DNA of 64,000 nt, taken from NCBI GenBank assembly GCA_001803165.1, contig MHAZ01000012.1, positions 1 to 64,000 on the forward strand, read 5' to 3'. The position numbers and the translations under genes are program-made. The stretch comes from Stygiobacter sp. RIFOXYC2_FULL_38_25. GTDB taxonomy: Bacteria > Bacteroidota > Ignavibacteria > Ignavibacteriales > Melioribacteraceae. Shown in pieces: positions 31,458 to 39,414 of this stretch; the stretch's first letter is position 1, and every line of letters starts with the position of its first letter. Below the pieces are notes generated by a model. The model saw only the letters and a program-made list of their open reading frames with translations. It was not told where the DNA came from and made no database searches.

Positions 31458-32399
31458 TTAAGAAATCAGTGTAAAAGTTTGCCCAATTTCTTCGAGACCG
31501 ATTTGCATGTTGTGGTTTGATGCATCACGTTTCATCCAATCGATTGCTTCTGCGAACGGCTCGTTGCTTTGCTTAAAAGTTTTCGTATGAATCGGAATGA
31601 AATATTTTGCGCCGATTTCCGAAGACATCTTCAATGCTTCTTCCGGATTGCAATGATTTCTAACCCAAGGATTGTAAGCACCAATCGGCATTATCGCCAC
31701 ATCAATGTTTTCGCTTTTCAAGTTCTGAAATTTGTTTGTCATAGCGGTATCGCCGCCAAACAAAATTTTCTTGCCGTTATAATCAATTACATACGAGTTA
31801 AAACTTCTGCCATCTTTCACATAGCCGCGTGAGCGGTCGCGTTCCCATGGAAAGCGCCAGCCGAAATGTTTTACTTCGTTAGCCCGGAATCTTATTCCTT
31901 GCAAAGTTAATTCATCGTTCCAATCCATTACGTTAATGGATTTCCAATCGAGGTCTTCAATAACATCTTTGGTTAAGTAAGCTGTAATAACATCAATCTG
32001 GTTCGGATATTTCTCTGTAAAGAATTTTAGAGAAGGATAATCCATGTGGTCCATGTGGGCGTGAGATAGAAGAATAATATCCGGCTTGGGAAATTCATGC
32101 GATAGCAAAGCGGGTGGAGTTAAGCGTGCCGGACCAAAACTCCCGCCGAAAAAGTAAACGCCAATCCGCTCAAACATAACTGGGTCGGTAATAATCCATT
32201 TACCAAAAATGTTGATAAGAATTGTAGAGTGACCAATCCATGCCAAAGTTAAATTTTCGTTGCTCCAGCCTAGCGGCTCGGGCTTGTAGTTCAGCTTAAC
32301 AAGCGTTTTTGCTTCGCTGTCGCTGTTTACAAACAATGGCGCTAGAAAAGTAGCGCCGGCGGCAAGTGCAGTTTTTTTTAAGAAGTCTTTTCGTTTCAT
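31458..32399 (-). CDS. Exported metallo-beta-lactamase-fold hydrolase
   Basis: 313 aa. The N-terminus MKRKDFLKKTALAAGATFLAP resembles a Tat signal with Lys-Arg in place of twin Arg, so Tat export is likely but not certain. MBL metal motifs: LLSHAHMDHMD near 117-127, KHFGWRFPW, ILFGGDTAMT and FIPIHTKTF. The layout resembles the UlaG/NAPE-PLD-like branch (L-ascorbate lactonase or N-acyl-phospholipid phosphodiesterase relatives). Substrate unknown. Convergent with the aminotransferase gene across the palindrome at 31378. Confidence 0.82.
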   Translation of the reverse strand: MKRKDFLKKTALAAGATFLAPLFVNSDSEAKTLVKLNYKPEPLGWSNENLTLAWIGHSTILINIFGKWIITDPVMFERIGVYFFGGSFGPARLTPPALLSHEFPKPDIILLSHAHMDHMDYPSLKFFTEKYPNQIDVITAYLTKDVIEDLDWKSINVMDWNDELTLQGIRFRANEVKHFGWRFPWERDRSRGYVKDGRSFNSYVIDYNGKKILFGGDTAMTNKFQNLKSENIDVAIMPIGAYNPWVRNHCNPEEALKMSSEIGAKYFIPIHTKTFKQSNEPFAEAIDWMKRDASNHNMQIGLEEIGQTFTLIS

Positions 32400-32441
32400 A
32401 GATTATAAACAACAGAAGTGAGAAGAAAATTCCCGAAATAG

Positions 32442-32669
32442 TTATGCGACTTTAATTAAGCGTACGTGCGGGATTTCATCGTTTGCAACCGGTCTAATTT
32501 GCGAGTTGTTAAGAGTTTCAACTGAAATGGTTTCGCCATTGAATTTCACAAATTCTACTTCATAGGCAGTATTGTTTTTATGACACATAACAATAGTCCC
32601 GATGTCTCCGCTTTTGAGCCCGCTTTGAGGTAAATCAACAGCAAGAACAACAATTTCATTTTCTTTCAT
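32442..32669 (-). CDS. DUF4926 protein
   Basis: 75 aa. A small beta-rich protein: IVVLAVDLPQSGLKSGDIGTIV, then YEVEFVKFNGETISVETL. This is the pattern of DUF4926, often found beside DUF6883 or restriction/toxin-like genes. It follows the DUF6883 gene by 1 bp, so the two act as a pair. A toxin-antitoxin-like role has been suspected for such pairs but is not established here. Confidence 0.72.
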   Translation of the reverse strand: MKENEIVVLAVDLPQSGLKSGDIGTIVMCHKNNTAYEVEFVKFNGETISVETLNNSQIRPVANDEIPHVRLIKVA

Positions 32670-32670
32670 T

Positions 32671-33009
32671 TCATTTCCTTTTGGGATATGCAGTCACAAA
32701 ATAAGGCATGTCTTCGCCTTTTTCAACAAACCAAACTGTTACCAGCTCGATTTCATTGCCTGTAGGCGAATTAACAAAGCCAGTAATAACGTATTTGGTT
32801 CCGAAATTATTTTCGAGCTTTTCAACGAAATCGTTGTCGCTGATCAAACTCTTTAATTGATCTATCATAAATTCTACCGAACTAGAATCGAAACCATACT
32901 TGAGAAAAAAAGATGCTTTATGTCTTCCAATTGGATGCGAAAGGGAAAAAAGATAATCCGAAATTTTATTCTTGCTAATGAATGCGCTATCCGAGTTTGG
33001 GATTCGCAT
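32671..33009 (-). CDS. DUF6883 protein
   Basis: 112 aa. MRIPNSDSAFISKNKISDYLFSLSHPIGRHKASFF followed by F...W and AYP ends fits DUF6883, a compact domain that resembles small RNase-like/toxin folds in general shape only; no catalytic residues can be assigned. It precedes DUF4926 and follows the TPM-domain gene by 5 bp, so all three form one short operon. Confidence 0.68.
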   Translation of the reverse strand: MRIPNSDSAFISKNKISDYLFSLSHPIGRHKASFFLKYGFDSSSVEFMIDQLKSLISDNDFVEKLENNFGTKYVITGFVNSPTGNEIELVTVWFVEKGEDMPYFVTAYPKRK

Positions 33010-33014
33010 TAGAT

Positions 33015-33473
33015 TTATCTTTCCATCACTATCTTATTCGAAAGCTCATTTGTATCATCGGTTTTAACCGGGAAATGCTCGCTTAAGATTTTCCCAACCT
33101 TCTCAATCCCGGCAATCATACCGTCGCAAAAATTTCCTTCGTGAAATTTAACTTGGATTTCGTCGCGGACAGAATCCCAAGTTCCTTGAGTTACTTTTTC
33201 GTTTATGCCTTGATCGGCAAGTATATAAAACTGGCGTTCGTGTAGAAGCAGGTAAAGTAGAATTCCGGTCTTGTCTCTTGTAGCGTGCATGTTCAGTTTG
33301 TAAAACTCTTTTTCGGCAAGCTGGCGTATCGTTTTACTTCTATCGGCAAACTGGCGCTTTTCCTTCATCGAGATTCTGATTTCTCCGGAAGTTGTTTTTT
33401 CCGCTTTCTTAATCTGATTGGAGATTCTCAAAAAGTCGTCATCACTAAAGAATTGATATATAAGTCGTTCCAT
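33015..33473 (-). CDS. TPM domain (TLP18.3/Psb32/MOLO-1) protein, soluble form
   Basis: 152 aa. KAEKTTSGEIRISMKEK near 24, the HATRDKTGILLYLLLHERQFYILADQGINEKV block and W..V......F.EG.F.DGM.AGIE near 110-126 are typical of the TPM_phosphatase domain. There is no signal peptide or membrane anchor, as in the cytosolic subgroup that often sits next to a longer TPM/LemA pair; none is nearby. Function unknown; TPM domains have been linked to acid phosphatase activity or membrane-protein repair. Confidence 0.82.
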   Translation of the reverse strand: MERLIYQFFSDDDFLRISNQIKKAEKTTSGEIRISMKEKRQFADRSKTIRQLAEKEFYKLNMHATRDKTGILLYLLLHERQFYILADQGINEKVTQGTWDSVRDEIQVKFHEGNFCDGMIAGIEKVGKILSEHFPVKTDDTNELSNKIVMER

Positions 33474-33906
33474 TTTTCACCAGCTTTTGTACAAAGATAA
33501 ATCTTGTGGTAATCAAATGAAACAAGTCGCCGCAACTTATGATTATCATTCTCAAAACCGATATAGCAATGAGTATGGAGGTCACTTGTATCGTCCCTAA
33601 AGGGACTTTGGTTTATTTAGGGGTTCTTTACTTATAGATATTTTATCCCTACGGGATTTTTAGCTCCGTTAGTCCAAAGGACTCCCTCGGAGGAGCGATA
33701 TATCTATAGAATAATGGAAACAATATTTGTTGAGTCCCTTTTGGGACGGTATAAAACAATTCACCAATTGTGTGGATTTTATTTCGCATTAAATCCATTA
33801 TCATCTTAATATTTTTCTACCATTGTATTTACTATATCGGTTTTTGAGGATTCTCGTTCCAAACAATTATATTTGCCAATGCATTTTTAACATTAATGAG
33901 GAAAAC
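33474..33906. other. 433-bp intergenic region carrying a nested palindrome
   Basis: No gene is seen. It contains the 157-bp element at 33592-33748. The 158 bp after it lead into gpmA; in-frame codons upstream of the gpmA ATG exist but lack GpmA similarity. Confidence 0.6.
33592..33748. repeat. MITE-like nested palindromic element
   Basis: Terminal inverted repeats cgtccctaaagggact (33592-33607) and agtcccttttgggacg (33733-33748) have one mismatch. Inner inverted pair: tatagatat (33633-33641) / atatctata (33700-33708). Internal hairpins: atccc-tac-gggat (33645-33657), agtcc-aaa-ggact (33671-33683) and ctcc-ctc-ggag (33683-33693). Non-coding and symmetric, so a non-autonomous mobile unit or an extragenic palindromic element is likely. 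No transposase is in the window. Confidence 0.65.
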
Positions 33907-34653
33907 ATGTACAAAGTGGTTTTATTGCGCCATGGCGAAAGCGAATGGAATAAGTTGAATCTGTTTACCGGCTGGACGGATGTGGATTTATCCGAAAAGG
34001 GAATTGAAGAAGCAAAGCAAGCCGGTGTTGTTCTTAAACAAGAAGGTTACCAGTTTGATATCGCGTTTACTTCTGTTTTGAAGAGAGCAATCAAGACTTT
34101 GAATTTTGCGTTGGAAGGTTTGGACTTGATGTGGATTCCGGTTGTTAAATCTTGGCGATTGAACGAAAGACATTACGGCGCGCTTCAAGGTTTGAACAAA
34201 GCTGAAACCGCAGAAAAATATGGAAACGAAAAAGTAAAGATTTGGAGAAGAAGCTACGACGTTCCACCGCCAGTATTGGAAGAAACCGATGATCGCTATC
34301 CGGGCAAAGACAGGCGTTATGCCGATATGGATAAGAAGGATATTCCATTGACCGAAAGTTTGAAGCTTACTGTTGATAGATTTTTGCCATACTGGTTCGA
34401 TACAATCGCTCCAACTATTAAGAGCGGAAAGAGAGTTATCATTGCAGCTCACGGAAACAGCTTGCGCGCACTTGTTAAATATCTCGATAACATTTCTGAA
34501 GCTGACATTACAGAATTAAATATTCCAACCGGCGTTCCGCTTGTTTACGAACTGGATGCTGACTTGAAACCAATTAAACATTATTATCTTGGTGATCAAG
34601 AAGCAATAAACGCGGCTATAAATGCTGTGGCAAAACAAACAGAAAAGAAATAA
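33907..34653 (+). CDS. gpmA: 2,3-bisphosphoglycerate-dependent phosphoglycerate mutase
   Basis: 248 aa from the ATG at 33907 (aatgaggaaaac upstream). Interconverts 3- and 2-phosphoglycerate. Catalytic [10 protein letters not shown] (His9), [44 protein letters not shown] (Glu/Arg), [11 protein letters not shown], and [12 protein letters not shown] with the second catalytic His. Full length for the dPGM family. Probably monocistronic, followed by two interspersed repeats. Confidence 0.96.
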   Translation: MYKVVLLRHGESEWNKLNLFTGWTDVDLSEKGIEEAKQAGVVLKQEGYQFDIAFTSVLKRAIKTLNFALEGLDLMWIPVVKSWRLNERHYGALQGLNKAETAEKYGNEKVKIWRRSYDVPPPVLEETDDRYPGKDRRYADMDKKDIPLTESLKLTVDRFLPYWFDTIAPTIKSGKRVIIAAHGNSLRALVKYLDNISEADITELNIPTGVPLVYELDADLKPIKHYYLGDQEAINAAINAVAKQTEKK

Positions 34654-34696
34654 GTATTTAGGAAACTGTTTTATTTGTAATATTATTTTGAAAATA

Positions 34697-34736
34697 GAAC
34701 GCGGATTAAGCTGCTTAAACTGATACACGCGGATCT
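34697..34736. repeat. Half copy of the GAACGCAGAT palindrome family
   Basis: gaacgcggattaagctgctt followed by aaactgatacacgcggatc. It matches the left half of the elements at 31378-31455 and 43069-43146. Confidence 0.5.
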
Positions 34737-34773
34737 TAATAATAGGGTATCTCTAAAAACTCAAAAGGAATTA

Positions 34774-34834
34774 TCTCGCAAAGCCGCAAAGTTCGCAAAA
34801 CAGAAAAACTTGGTAGTCTTTGCGTCTTAGCGTG
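34774..34834. repeat. Palindromic repeat, TCTCGCAAAG / CTTTGCG type
   Basis: Left arm tctcgcaaagccgcaaag and right arm ctttgcgtcttagcgtga pair imperfectly around a ~25-nt loop. Same family as 18231-18289. Confidence 0.6.
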
Positions 34835-34991
34835 AAAAAAAGTTGGTTTTTAGATGTCTCCAATAGTTACAATTAAAACAGTTTCCATTTTATTCCATTG
34901 ATATCTTTGAAAAGAAGATTTATAATTGCACCCAACAAGGAGAAAGAACATAGACTTTTCTACGGTCTTAATCAGTAAAGGAAAATCAGAA

Positions 34992-36023
34992 ATGAAGAAA
35001 TCATTGTTTGCAGTGTTCTTTCTTGGCTTGTTGCTTACCACAAGTTATTCCCAAACAGTAATCGGCAAATATGGGGGCGAGTTTTTGTCAATCGGTGCCG
35101 GCGGACGCGCATCTGCAATGGGCGGCGCTAACGTTGCAATTGTAAATGATGTAACCGCCGGATACTGGAACCCAGCCGGATTGGCGAGAATGAATTATCC
35201 CCAAATTTCGTTGATGCACGAAGAGCACTTCGGCAACTTAGTTAATTATAATTATGGCGCTGTCGCTATTCCTTACGGAAGCGATATGAGCTTTGGCTTG
35301 AGTGTAATTCGGCTCAGTGTGGATGGAATTCCCGATACACGCAATGCGCTTTACGATGCAAACGGCGACGGTATTTTAGATATTCACACAGACCGTTTAG
35401 ATTATTCAAAGATTACAGAATTCAACAATACTGATTGGGCTTTCTACTTAACTTTTGCAAAGCGTCACTCGGAAGATTTTTACTGGGGCGCTAACGTAAA
35501 AATTATAAAAAGAGATATAGCCGAAGCCAGCGCGTTTGGAATTGGTTTTGATATTGGCGCTTATTATATGGCATCGGAGAATTTGCATCTTGGCGCAACA
35601 ATTCAAGATGTAACAACAACATTAGAAGCCTGGAGTACCGGCAGAAATGAATTGATTTCGCCAACTGCAAAAATCGGCGCTGCTTATGCAATCTCAGCAT
35701 TAGGCGGCACAATTCTTCCGGCTCTTGATTTAGATATGCGCTTCGAAAACCGTAAAACAGCCTCCATGTTTAATGTTGGTCCGGTTAGCTTTGATGCTCA
35801 CGCCGGCTTGGAATATAAATTCAAAAATCTTTTTGCTATCCGTGCCGGGTACAGCGATGTAAAACAGTTTACAGTTGGTGCCGGATTGTTCTTACCAAAA
35901 CTTCAAATAGATTATTCTTTTGCCCAGTTCAGCCAATCTGAAACAGAAAGATTGCCTGATACACACCGCATATCAATTATGCTTACGCTTGAAGAACCAA
36001 AGTTTTTGAGGGAAGGATTATAA
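34992..36023 (+). CDS. PorV/PorQ family outer-membrane protein
   Basis: 343 aa from the ATG at 34992 (signal peptide MKKSLFAVFFLGLLLTTSYS). FLSIGAGGRASAMGGANVA and TAGYWNPAGLARM near the mature N-terminus are the hallmark of the PorV/PorQ (UPF0164) family, FadL-like barrels. The rest alternates strands (YPQISLMHEEHFGNLVNYNY, FGIGFDIGAYYM, FAIRAGYSDVKQFTVGAGLFLP). Members serve type IX secretion, PorV shuttling cargo to the attachment complex, but many paralogues exist, so the exact role is open. The next gene starts 24 bp downstream. Confidence 0.85.
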   Translation: MKKSLFAVFFLGLLLTTSYSQTVIGKYGGEFLSIGAGGRASAMGGANVAIVNDVTAGYWNPAGLARMNYPQISLMHEEHFGNLVNYNYGAVAIPYGSDMSFGLSVIRLSVDGIPDTRNALYDANGDGILDIHTDRLDYSKITEFNNTDWAFYLTFAKRHSEDFYWGANVKIIKRDIAEASAFGIGFDIGAYYMASENLHLGATIQDVTTTLEAWSTGRNELISPTAKIGAAYAISALGGTILPALDLDMRFENRKTASMFNVGPVSFDAHAGLEYKFKNLFAIRAGYSDVKQFTVGAGLFLPKLQIDYSFAQFSQSETERLPDTHRISIMLTLEEPKFLREGL

Positions 36024-36046
36024 AATCCAAATAAAGGGAGGAAAGT

Positions 36047-36928
36047 GTGTTCAGATCTATCTTCTTAGCATTTCTAATTGCTATAACGGTTAGTGCACAA
36101 ACTGTAAGACAATTAAATGAACTGGCAACCAAAGAATACAAAGCGAAAAATTATTCAAAAGGTATTGAATACCTAATGAGAATAATTCCCAAAGAAGGGA
36201 ACAACTATAACTTGTATTATACGATAGCTTGTTATTATGCTCTAATGGGTGAAAAAGAAAATGCAGTCAAGTATTTGGAAAAGTCAGCAGATATGGGATA
36301 TAGGTATGCCGAAAGCACGATGAAGGATTCTGATCTCGAATCACTTAAAGCTGATGAACAGTGGAAAGATATAATCGGGAAAATGGGAAGAAATAAAGAG
36401 AAGTACGAAAAACTTGTTAACAAGGAATTGAAAAGACTATATGATGAAGATCAGACAGATAGAAAAAGTAAGCTTGAATGGAAAGAAATTGTTAAACGAG
36501 ACAGTACCAGAAAAACCTCTGTGCTGAATGAGATAAAGGAAAACCGATTAAATGTATCGGAAGATTATTTGAACGCTGCTATGATTTTACATCACGGATC
36601 GTCTCTTGAAGATATTCAACTTGTATACAAACTTTCCCAAAGATCATTTGAATTAAACAACGGAAACGTAACAGCAAAATGGATGCTTGCCGGTGTATTT
36701 GATAGAATGCAGCTAAAGTCGCATAAACCGCAGTGGTATGGAACTCAGCAAATTCTTAAGGACAACGTGCTTTACTTGGATACTATAGATTCGACAAAAG
36801 TAAGCGATGAAGAGCGTTATGATTACTATTGTAAAACAATGGCAGAAAACAGAAAATATATTGTAGGTTATAATAAAACTGATAAATATCCGCTAATAGT
36901 TCCGGACTCAATTAAATCAAAAAAATAG
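36047..36928 (+). CDS. Secreted TPR-like protein with DUF6624-like C-terminal part
   Basis: 293 aa from GTG (agggaggaaag upstream). Signal peptide to VSAQ. Residues about 20-110 hold TPR-like helices (LATKEYKAKNYSKGIEYLMR, YYTIACYYALMGEKENAVKYLEKSADMGY). The C-terminal half has DRKSKLEWKEIVKRDSTRK, AAMILHHGSSLEDI, and AKWMLAGVFDRMQLKSHKPQWYGTQ, the last like DUF6624. Unknown function; likely co-transcribed with the PorV/PorQ-like gene. Confidence 0.7.
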   Translation: MFRSIFLAFLIAITVSAQTVRQLNELATKEYKAKNYSKGIEYLMRIIPKEGNNYNLYYTIACYYALMGEKENAVKYLEKSADMGYRYAESTMKDSDLESLKADEQWKDIIGKMGRNKEKYEKLVNKELKRLYDEDQTDRKSKLEWKEIVKRDSTRKTSVLNEIKENRLNVSEDYLNAAMILHHGSSLEDIQLVYKLSQRSFELNNGNVTAKWMLAGVFDRMQLKSHKPQWYGTQQILKDNVLYLDTIDSTKVSDEERYDYYCKTMAENRKYIVGYNKTDKYPLIVPDSIKSKK

Positions 36929-36962
36929 TTTACATGCCGATAACTGAAAGCCAAAATGTTTT

Positions 36963-37445
36963 GTGAATACGTTCAAAGCTACGATTGATATTATCGGAAT
37001 AAATCCGTTTGTATTTCTTCCCGCATCGGTTTTGACAAGTATTCAAAAGCAAGCTAATAAAACGAAAGGTCCAATCCGGGTAAAGGGAACAATAGATGGA
37101 CACGATTTCACCCGGACGCTTGTAAAGTACAGCGGAGACTGGCGGCTATACATAAATGGTCCAATGCTGAAAGCAGCAAACAAAAAAGTTGGGGATACGA
37201 TAGTTGTAAAGATAGAGTTCAATACGAGTGAGAAAAAAGTTTTAATGAATCCGAAACTTGAAGCTGCTTTAGATCAGAACGAAAAGGCTAAACAAGTTTT
37301 CAACAGCTTAAGCCCATCAAGACAAAACGAGATAGTTAGATACATAGCTAATTTAAAGAGTGAAGCTGCAATAGAAAAAAATGTAAGAAGGGCTGTTCAG
37401 TTTTTATTAGGCAAGGATAGGTTTATAGGACGGGACCATCCTTAA
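36963..37445 (+). CDS. DUF1905 / YdeI-OmpD-associated family protein
   Basis: 160 aa from GTG. The N-terminal DUF1905 beta-barrel (FKATIDIIGINPFVFLP, GPIRVKGTIDGHDFTRTLVKYSGDWRLYINGPMLKAA, GDTIVVKIEF) is followed by a helical YdeI-type tail (ALDQNEKAKQVFNSLSPSRQNEIVRYI, RRAVQFLLG). Cytosolic; function unknown. Confidence 0.82.
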   Translation: MNTFKATIDIIGINPFVFLPASVLTSIQKQANKTKGPIRVKGTIDGHDFTRTLVKYSGDWRLYINGPMLKAANKKVGDTIVVKIEFNTSEKKVLMNPKLEAALDQNEKAKQVFNSLSPSRQNEIVRYIANLKSEAAIEKNVRRAVQFLLGKDRFIGRDHP

Positions 37446-37526
37446 ACGGCTACATAAACTTGAAATCTTTTCTTATTTTACCGCATCAAATTTCACATCC
37501 ATTAAACAAATCACAGGAGAAAATAT

Positions 37527-38090
37527 ATGCTCAAAATAGGCGAACAAGTGCCCAACATGTCGTTCGATGCTTATCACGATAACCAATTCAAAACAATGAG
37601 TTTTGATGAGTTCAAAGGAAAATGGCTTGTGCTTTTATTCTACCCGGCAGATTTTACTTTTGTTTGTCCAACAGAATTGGAAGAAGCTGCAAATTTTTAT
37701 CCAGAATTCCAGAAAATTGGCGCTGAGTTATTAAGCTTCAGCACAGACACAAAATACACCCATCTCGCTTGGCATGAATCATCCAAGGCGATTAAGAAAA
37801 TTAAATATCCTATGGGTGCTGACCCAACTGCAAACATCTGCAAGACTTTTGGTACTTACATTGATGCAGATGGTCTTTCTCTTCGCGGAACATTTATCAT
37901 TAGTCCGGACGGTGTTTTGAAGACGATTGACATTCATGATAACAGCATTGGAAGAAGCTCAAAAGAAATTTTGCGCAGAGTTAAAGCCGCAAAATATGTT
38001 AGCGAGCATCCGAATGAAGTTTGTCCGGCAAGCTGGGAACCAGGCGCAGATACATTAACGCCGGGTGAAGACCTTGTAGGCAAAATCTAA
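37527..38090 (+). CDS. 2-Cys peroxiredoxin (AhpC/Prx1 type)
   Basis: 187 aa. Reduces peroxides. Peroxidatic Cys47 in DFTFVCPTE, resolving Cys166 in EVCPASW, and Arg in the SLRGTFIIS segment. An additional Cys105 is present. The extension after EVCPASW (about 20 residues) is typical. No AhpF or thioredoxin reductase is adjacent. Preceded by tcacaggag. Relevant to protecting O2-sensitive GRE and AOR enzymes, but not linked to them. Confidence 0.94.
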   Translation: MLKIGEQVPNMSFDAYHDNQFKTMSFDEFKGKWLVLLFYPADFTFVCPTELEEAANFYPEFQKIGAELLSFSTDTKYTHLAWHESSKAIKKIKYPMGADPTANICKTFGTYIDADGLSLRGTFIISPDGVLKTIDIHDNSIGRSSKEILRRVKAAKYVSEHPNEVCPASWEPGADTLTPGEDLVGKI

Positions 38091-38128
38091 TTACTTTTGC
38101 TGAAAAACTGTTAGTAAAAATATACTTA

Positions 38129-38200
38129 GTCATTTCGAGCGAAGTCGAGAAATGGCGAGTTTTAGAAAAAGTCACACTTCGACTCCGCTCAGTGTGACTT
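38129..38200. repeat. Interspersed repeat, TCATTTCGAGCGAAG type
   Basis: Contains catttcgagcgaagtcgaga(aatg), an inverted repeat of the catttc/gaaatg kind, and a second hairpin gtcacac-...-gtgtgac (38171-38198). Related elements are at 43937-44006 and 46096-46187. Confidence 0.6.
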
Positions 38201-38235
38201 TTGTTTTATAATCTCGAATAAAAACAAAATCAAAT

Positions 38236-38805
38236 ATGAAGATCATTATTCGCTCAGTATATACTTTTTTCGTTTTGGTTCCACTACTAATAGTGCTTTC
38301 TTCATGTTCCAGCGGGCTTTCCTCTGTTTACGATTTCGATTACCCGCTAACTACTAAAACTGCAAAATCAAATTCTACTCGACTGCAAATTCAAATTCCG
38401 CAAGGCTGGTTTGTAGCAGAGGACAATGAATTTATGTTAACGGACATTTGGCTTGTTAAGGAAGATTACTTAGCGACCATAAAATTTGTAGCCGTTACCC
38501 TTGATGATGAAACCGCCGAGAGTTTTGCTTCTGACGAGCTTGGAAAAGTTGTTGAGCTGAATAAAGTTCTGCTTAAAGCTAAACTTGGTAAGAATTTCAA
38601 AGGCTTTACAAATGAGGAAACATTCAACAGCAACTCTACGGTTTTTTCGGCTTATCAGTATTTAGATGAAAAAGATGAGCCGGTTAGAACCGTAGTTTTT
38701 AAAAATGATTCCAAATTCTACGAAGTAACCGCATTTGCCCTAAAATCCGCAAATCCCACAGAAATCTTCAAAGCGCAAAATTCTGTGCTTGCATCTCTAA
38801 AATAA
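38236..38805 (+). CDS. Predicted lipoprotein of unknown function
   Basis: 189 aa. Lipoprotein signal with lipobox LSSC (Cys24). The mature part has an amphipathic beta pattern (LQIQIPQGWFVAEDN, FKNDSKFYEVTAFALKS), like PsbP/DUF-type small lipoproteins, but no family can be named. It lies 85 bp before the ECF sigma gene on the same strand. Confidence 0.75.
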   Translation: MKIIIRSVYTFFVLVPLLIVLSSCSSGLSSVYDFDYPLTTKTAKSNSTRLQIQIPQGWFVAEDNEFMLTDIWLVKEDYLATIKFVAVTLDDETAESFASDELGKVVELNKVLLKAKLGKNFKGFTNEETFNSNSTVFSAYQYLDEKDEPVRTVVFKNDSKFYEVTAFALKSANPTEIFKAQNSVLASLK

Positions 38806-38889
38806 ATCCGGAATTTTGCATTCCATTCGGCAACATTTTTGCCGCTCAGCCATCTATTTATATGAAAGCCATTTCTTACCAGGAAGAAA

Positions 38890-39414
38890 GTGCAGAATTC
38901 TTCGCAAAAGATAATTGAGTTTACGCTGGTTTATAATCAGCACAAGAAAAAACTCTATAACTACGCATTCAAAATGCTGTGGGATCAGCCGGCGTGCGAA
39001 GACATTATTCAGAACACTTTTATGAAGTTGTTTGAAAATCTGGAAAAGATTAGAAATTCTGAACGCATTGAGTTTTGGCTCTTTACTACTGTAAGGAACC
39101 AAATTTATACGCTCTTCAGAAATAAGAGAATTCATGTTGATCAATATGGCGTTGCTGACGCAGATGAACTTGAAATTGATTCCAACTACAAACTCGCTGA
39201 AGAATATGAAGACGTTGAACTGAAAGAAATTGTGCTGGCGGAACTGAATAAAATGCCTATAGAACAGAGGGAAGTTTTTCTGCTTAAAGAATATGGCGGT
39301 TTCAGTTATAAAGAAATTTCCGGAATGATGAATATTGATGAAGAGCTTGTAAAAAGCCGGCTTCATAAAACTAGACAGAAACTAATCAAACAAATCTCAA
39401 AAGTGCTGATATGA
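38890..39414 (+). CDS. ECF-type RNA polymerase sigma factor
   Basis: 174 aa from GTG (ccaggaagaaa upstream). Sigma region 2 (LYNYAFKMLWDQPACEDIIQNTFMKLFENLEKI) and region 4 (LNKMPIEQREVFLLKEYGGFSYKEISGMMNIDEELVKSRLHKTRQKL, in pieces) are clear. It starts a tight operon: 4-bp overlap with a TPR gene, then a putative anti-sigma factor and TonB-domain proteins, so it probably controls envelope functions. Confidence 0.93.
   Translation: MQNSSQKIIEFTLVYNQHKKKLYNYAFKMLWDQPACEDIIQNTFMKLFENLEKIRNSERIEFWLFTTVRNQIYTLFRNKRIHVDQYGVADADELEIDSNYKLAEEYEDVELKEIVLAELNKMPIEQREVFLLKEYGGFSYKEISGMMNIDEELVKSRLHKTRQKLIKQISKVLI

Larger units (their letters stand above)
34654..34991. other. 338-bp intergenic region with two repeats
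   Basis: No gene is seen. It holds a half copy of the GAACGC(A/G)GAT repeat (34697-34736) and a TCTCGCAAAG/CTTTGCG palindrome (34774-34834), then about 150 bp that should contain the promoter of the PorV/PorQ-like gene. Confidence 0.6.

Noticed and set aside
34654-34991. tRNA gene in the long gaps (also checked 26730-26916, 33474-33906, 54507-54720)
   Set aside because: No GGTTCGAATCC-type T arm with matching acceptor stem was found in any of them.
38854-39366. 170-codon ORF antisense to the sigma factor
   Set aside because: The sense frame has clear sigma regions 2 and 4; the antisense product is low-complexity Phe/Asn/Ile-rich.
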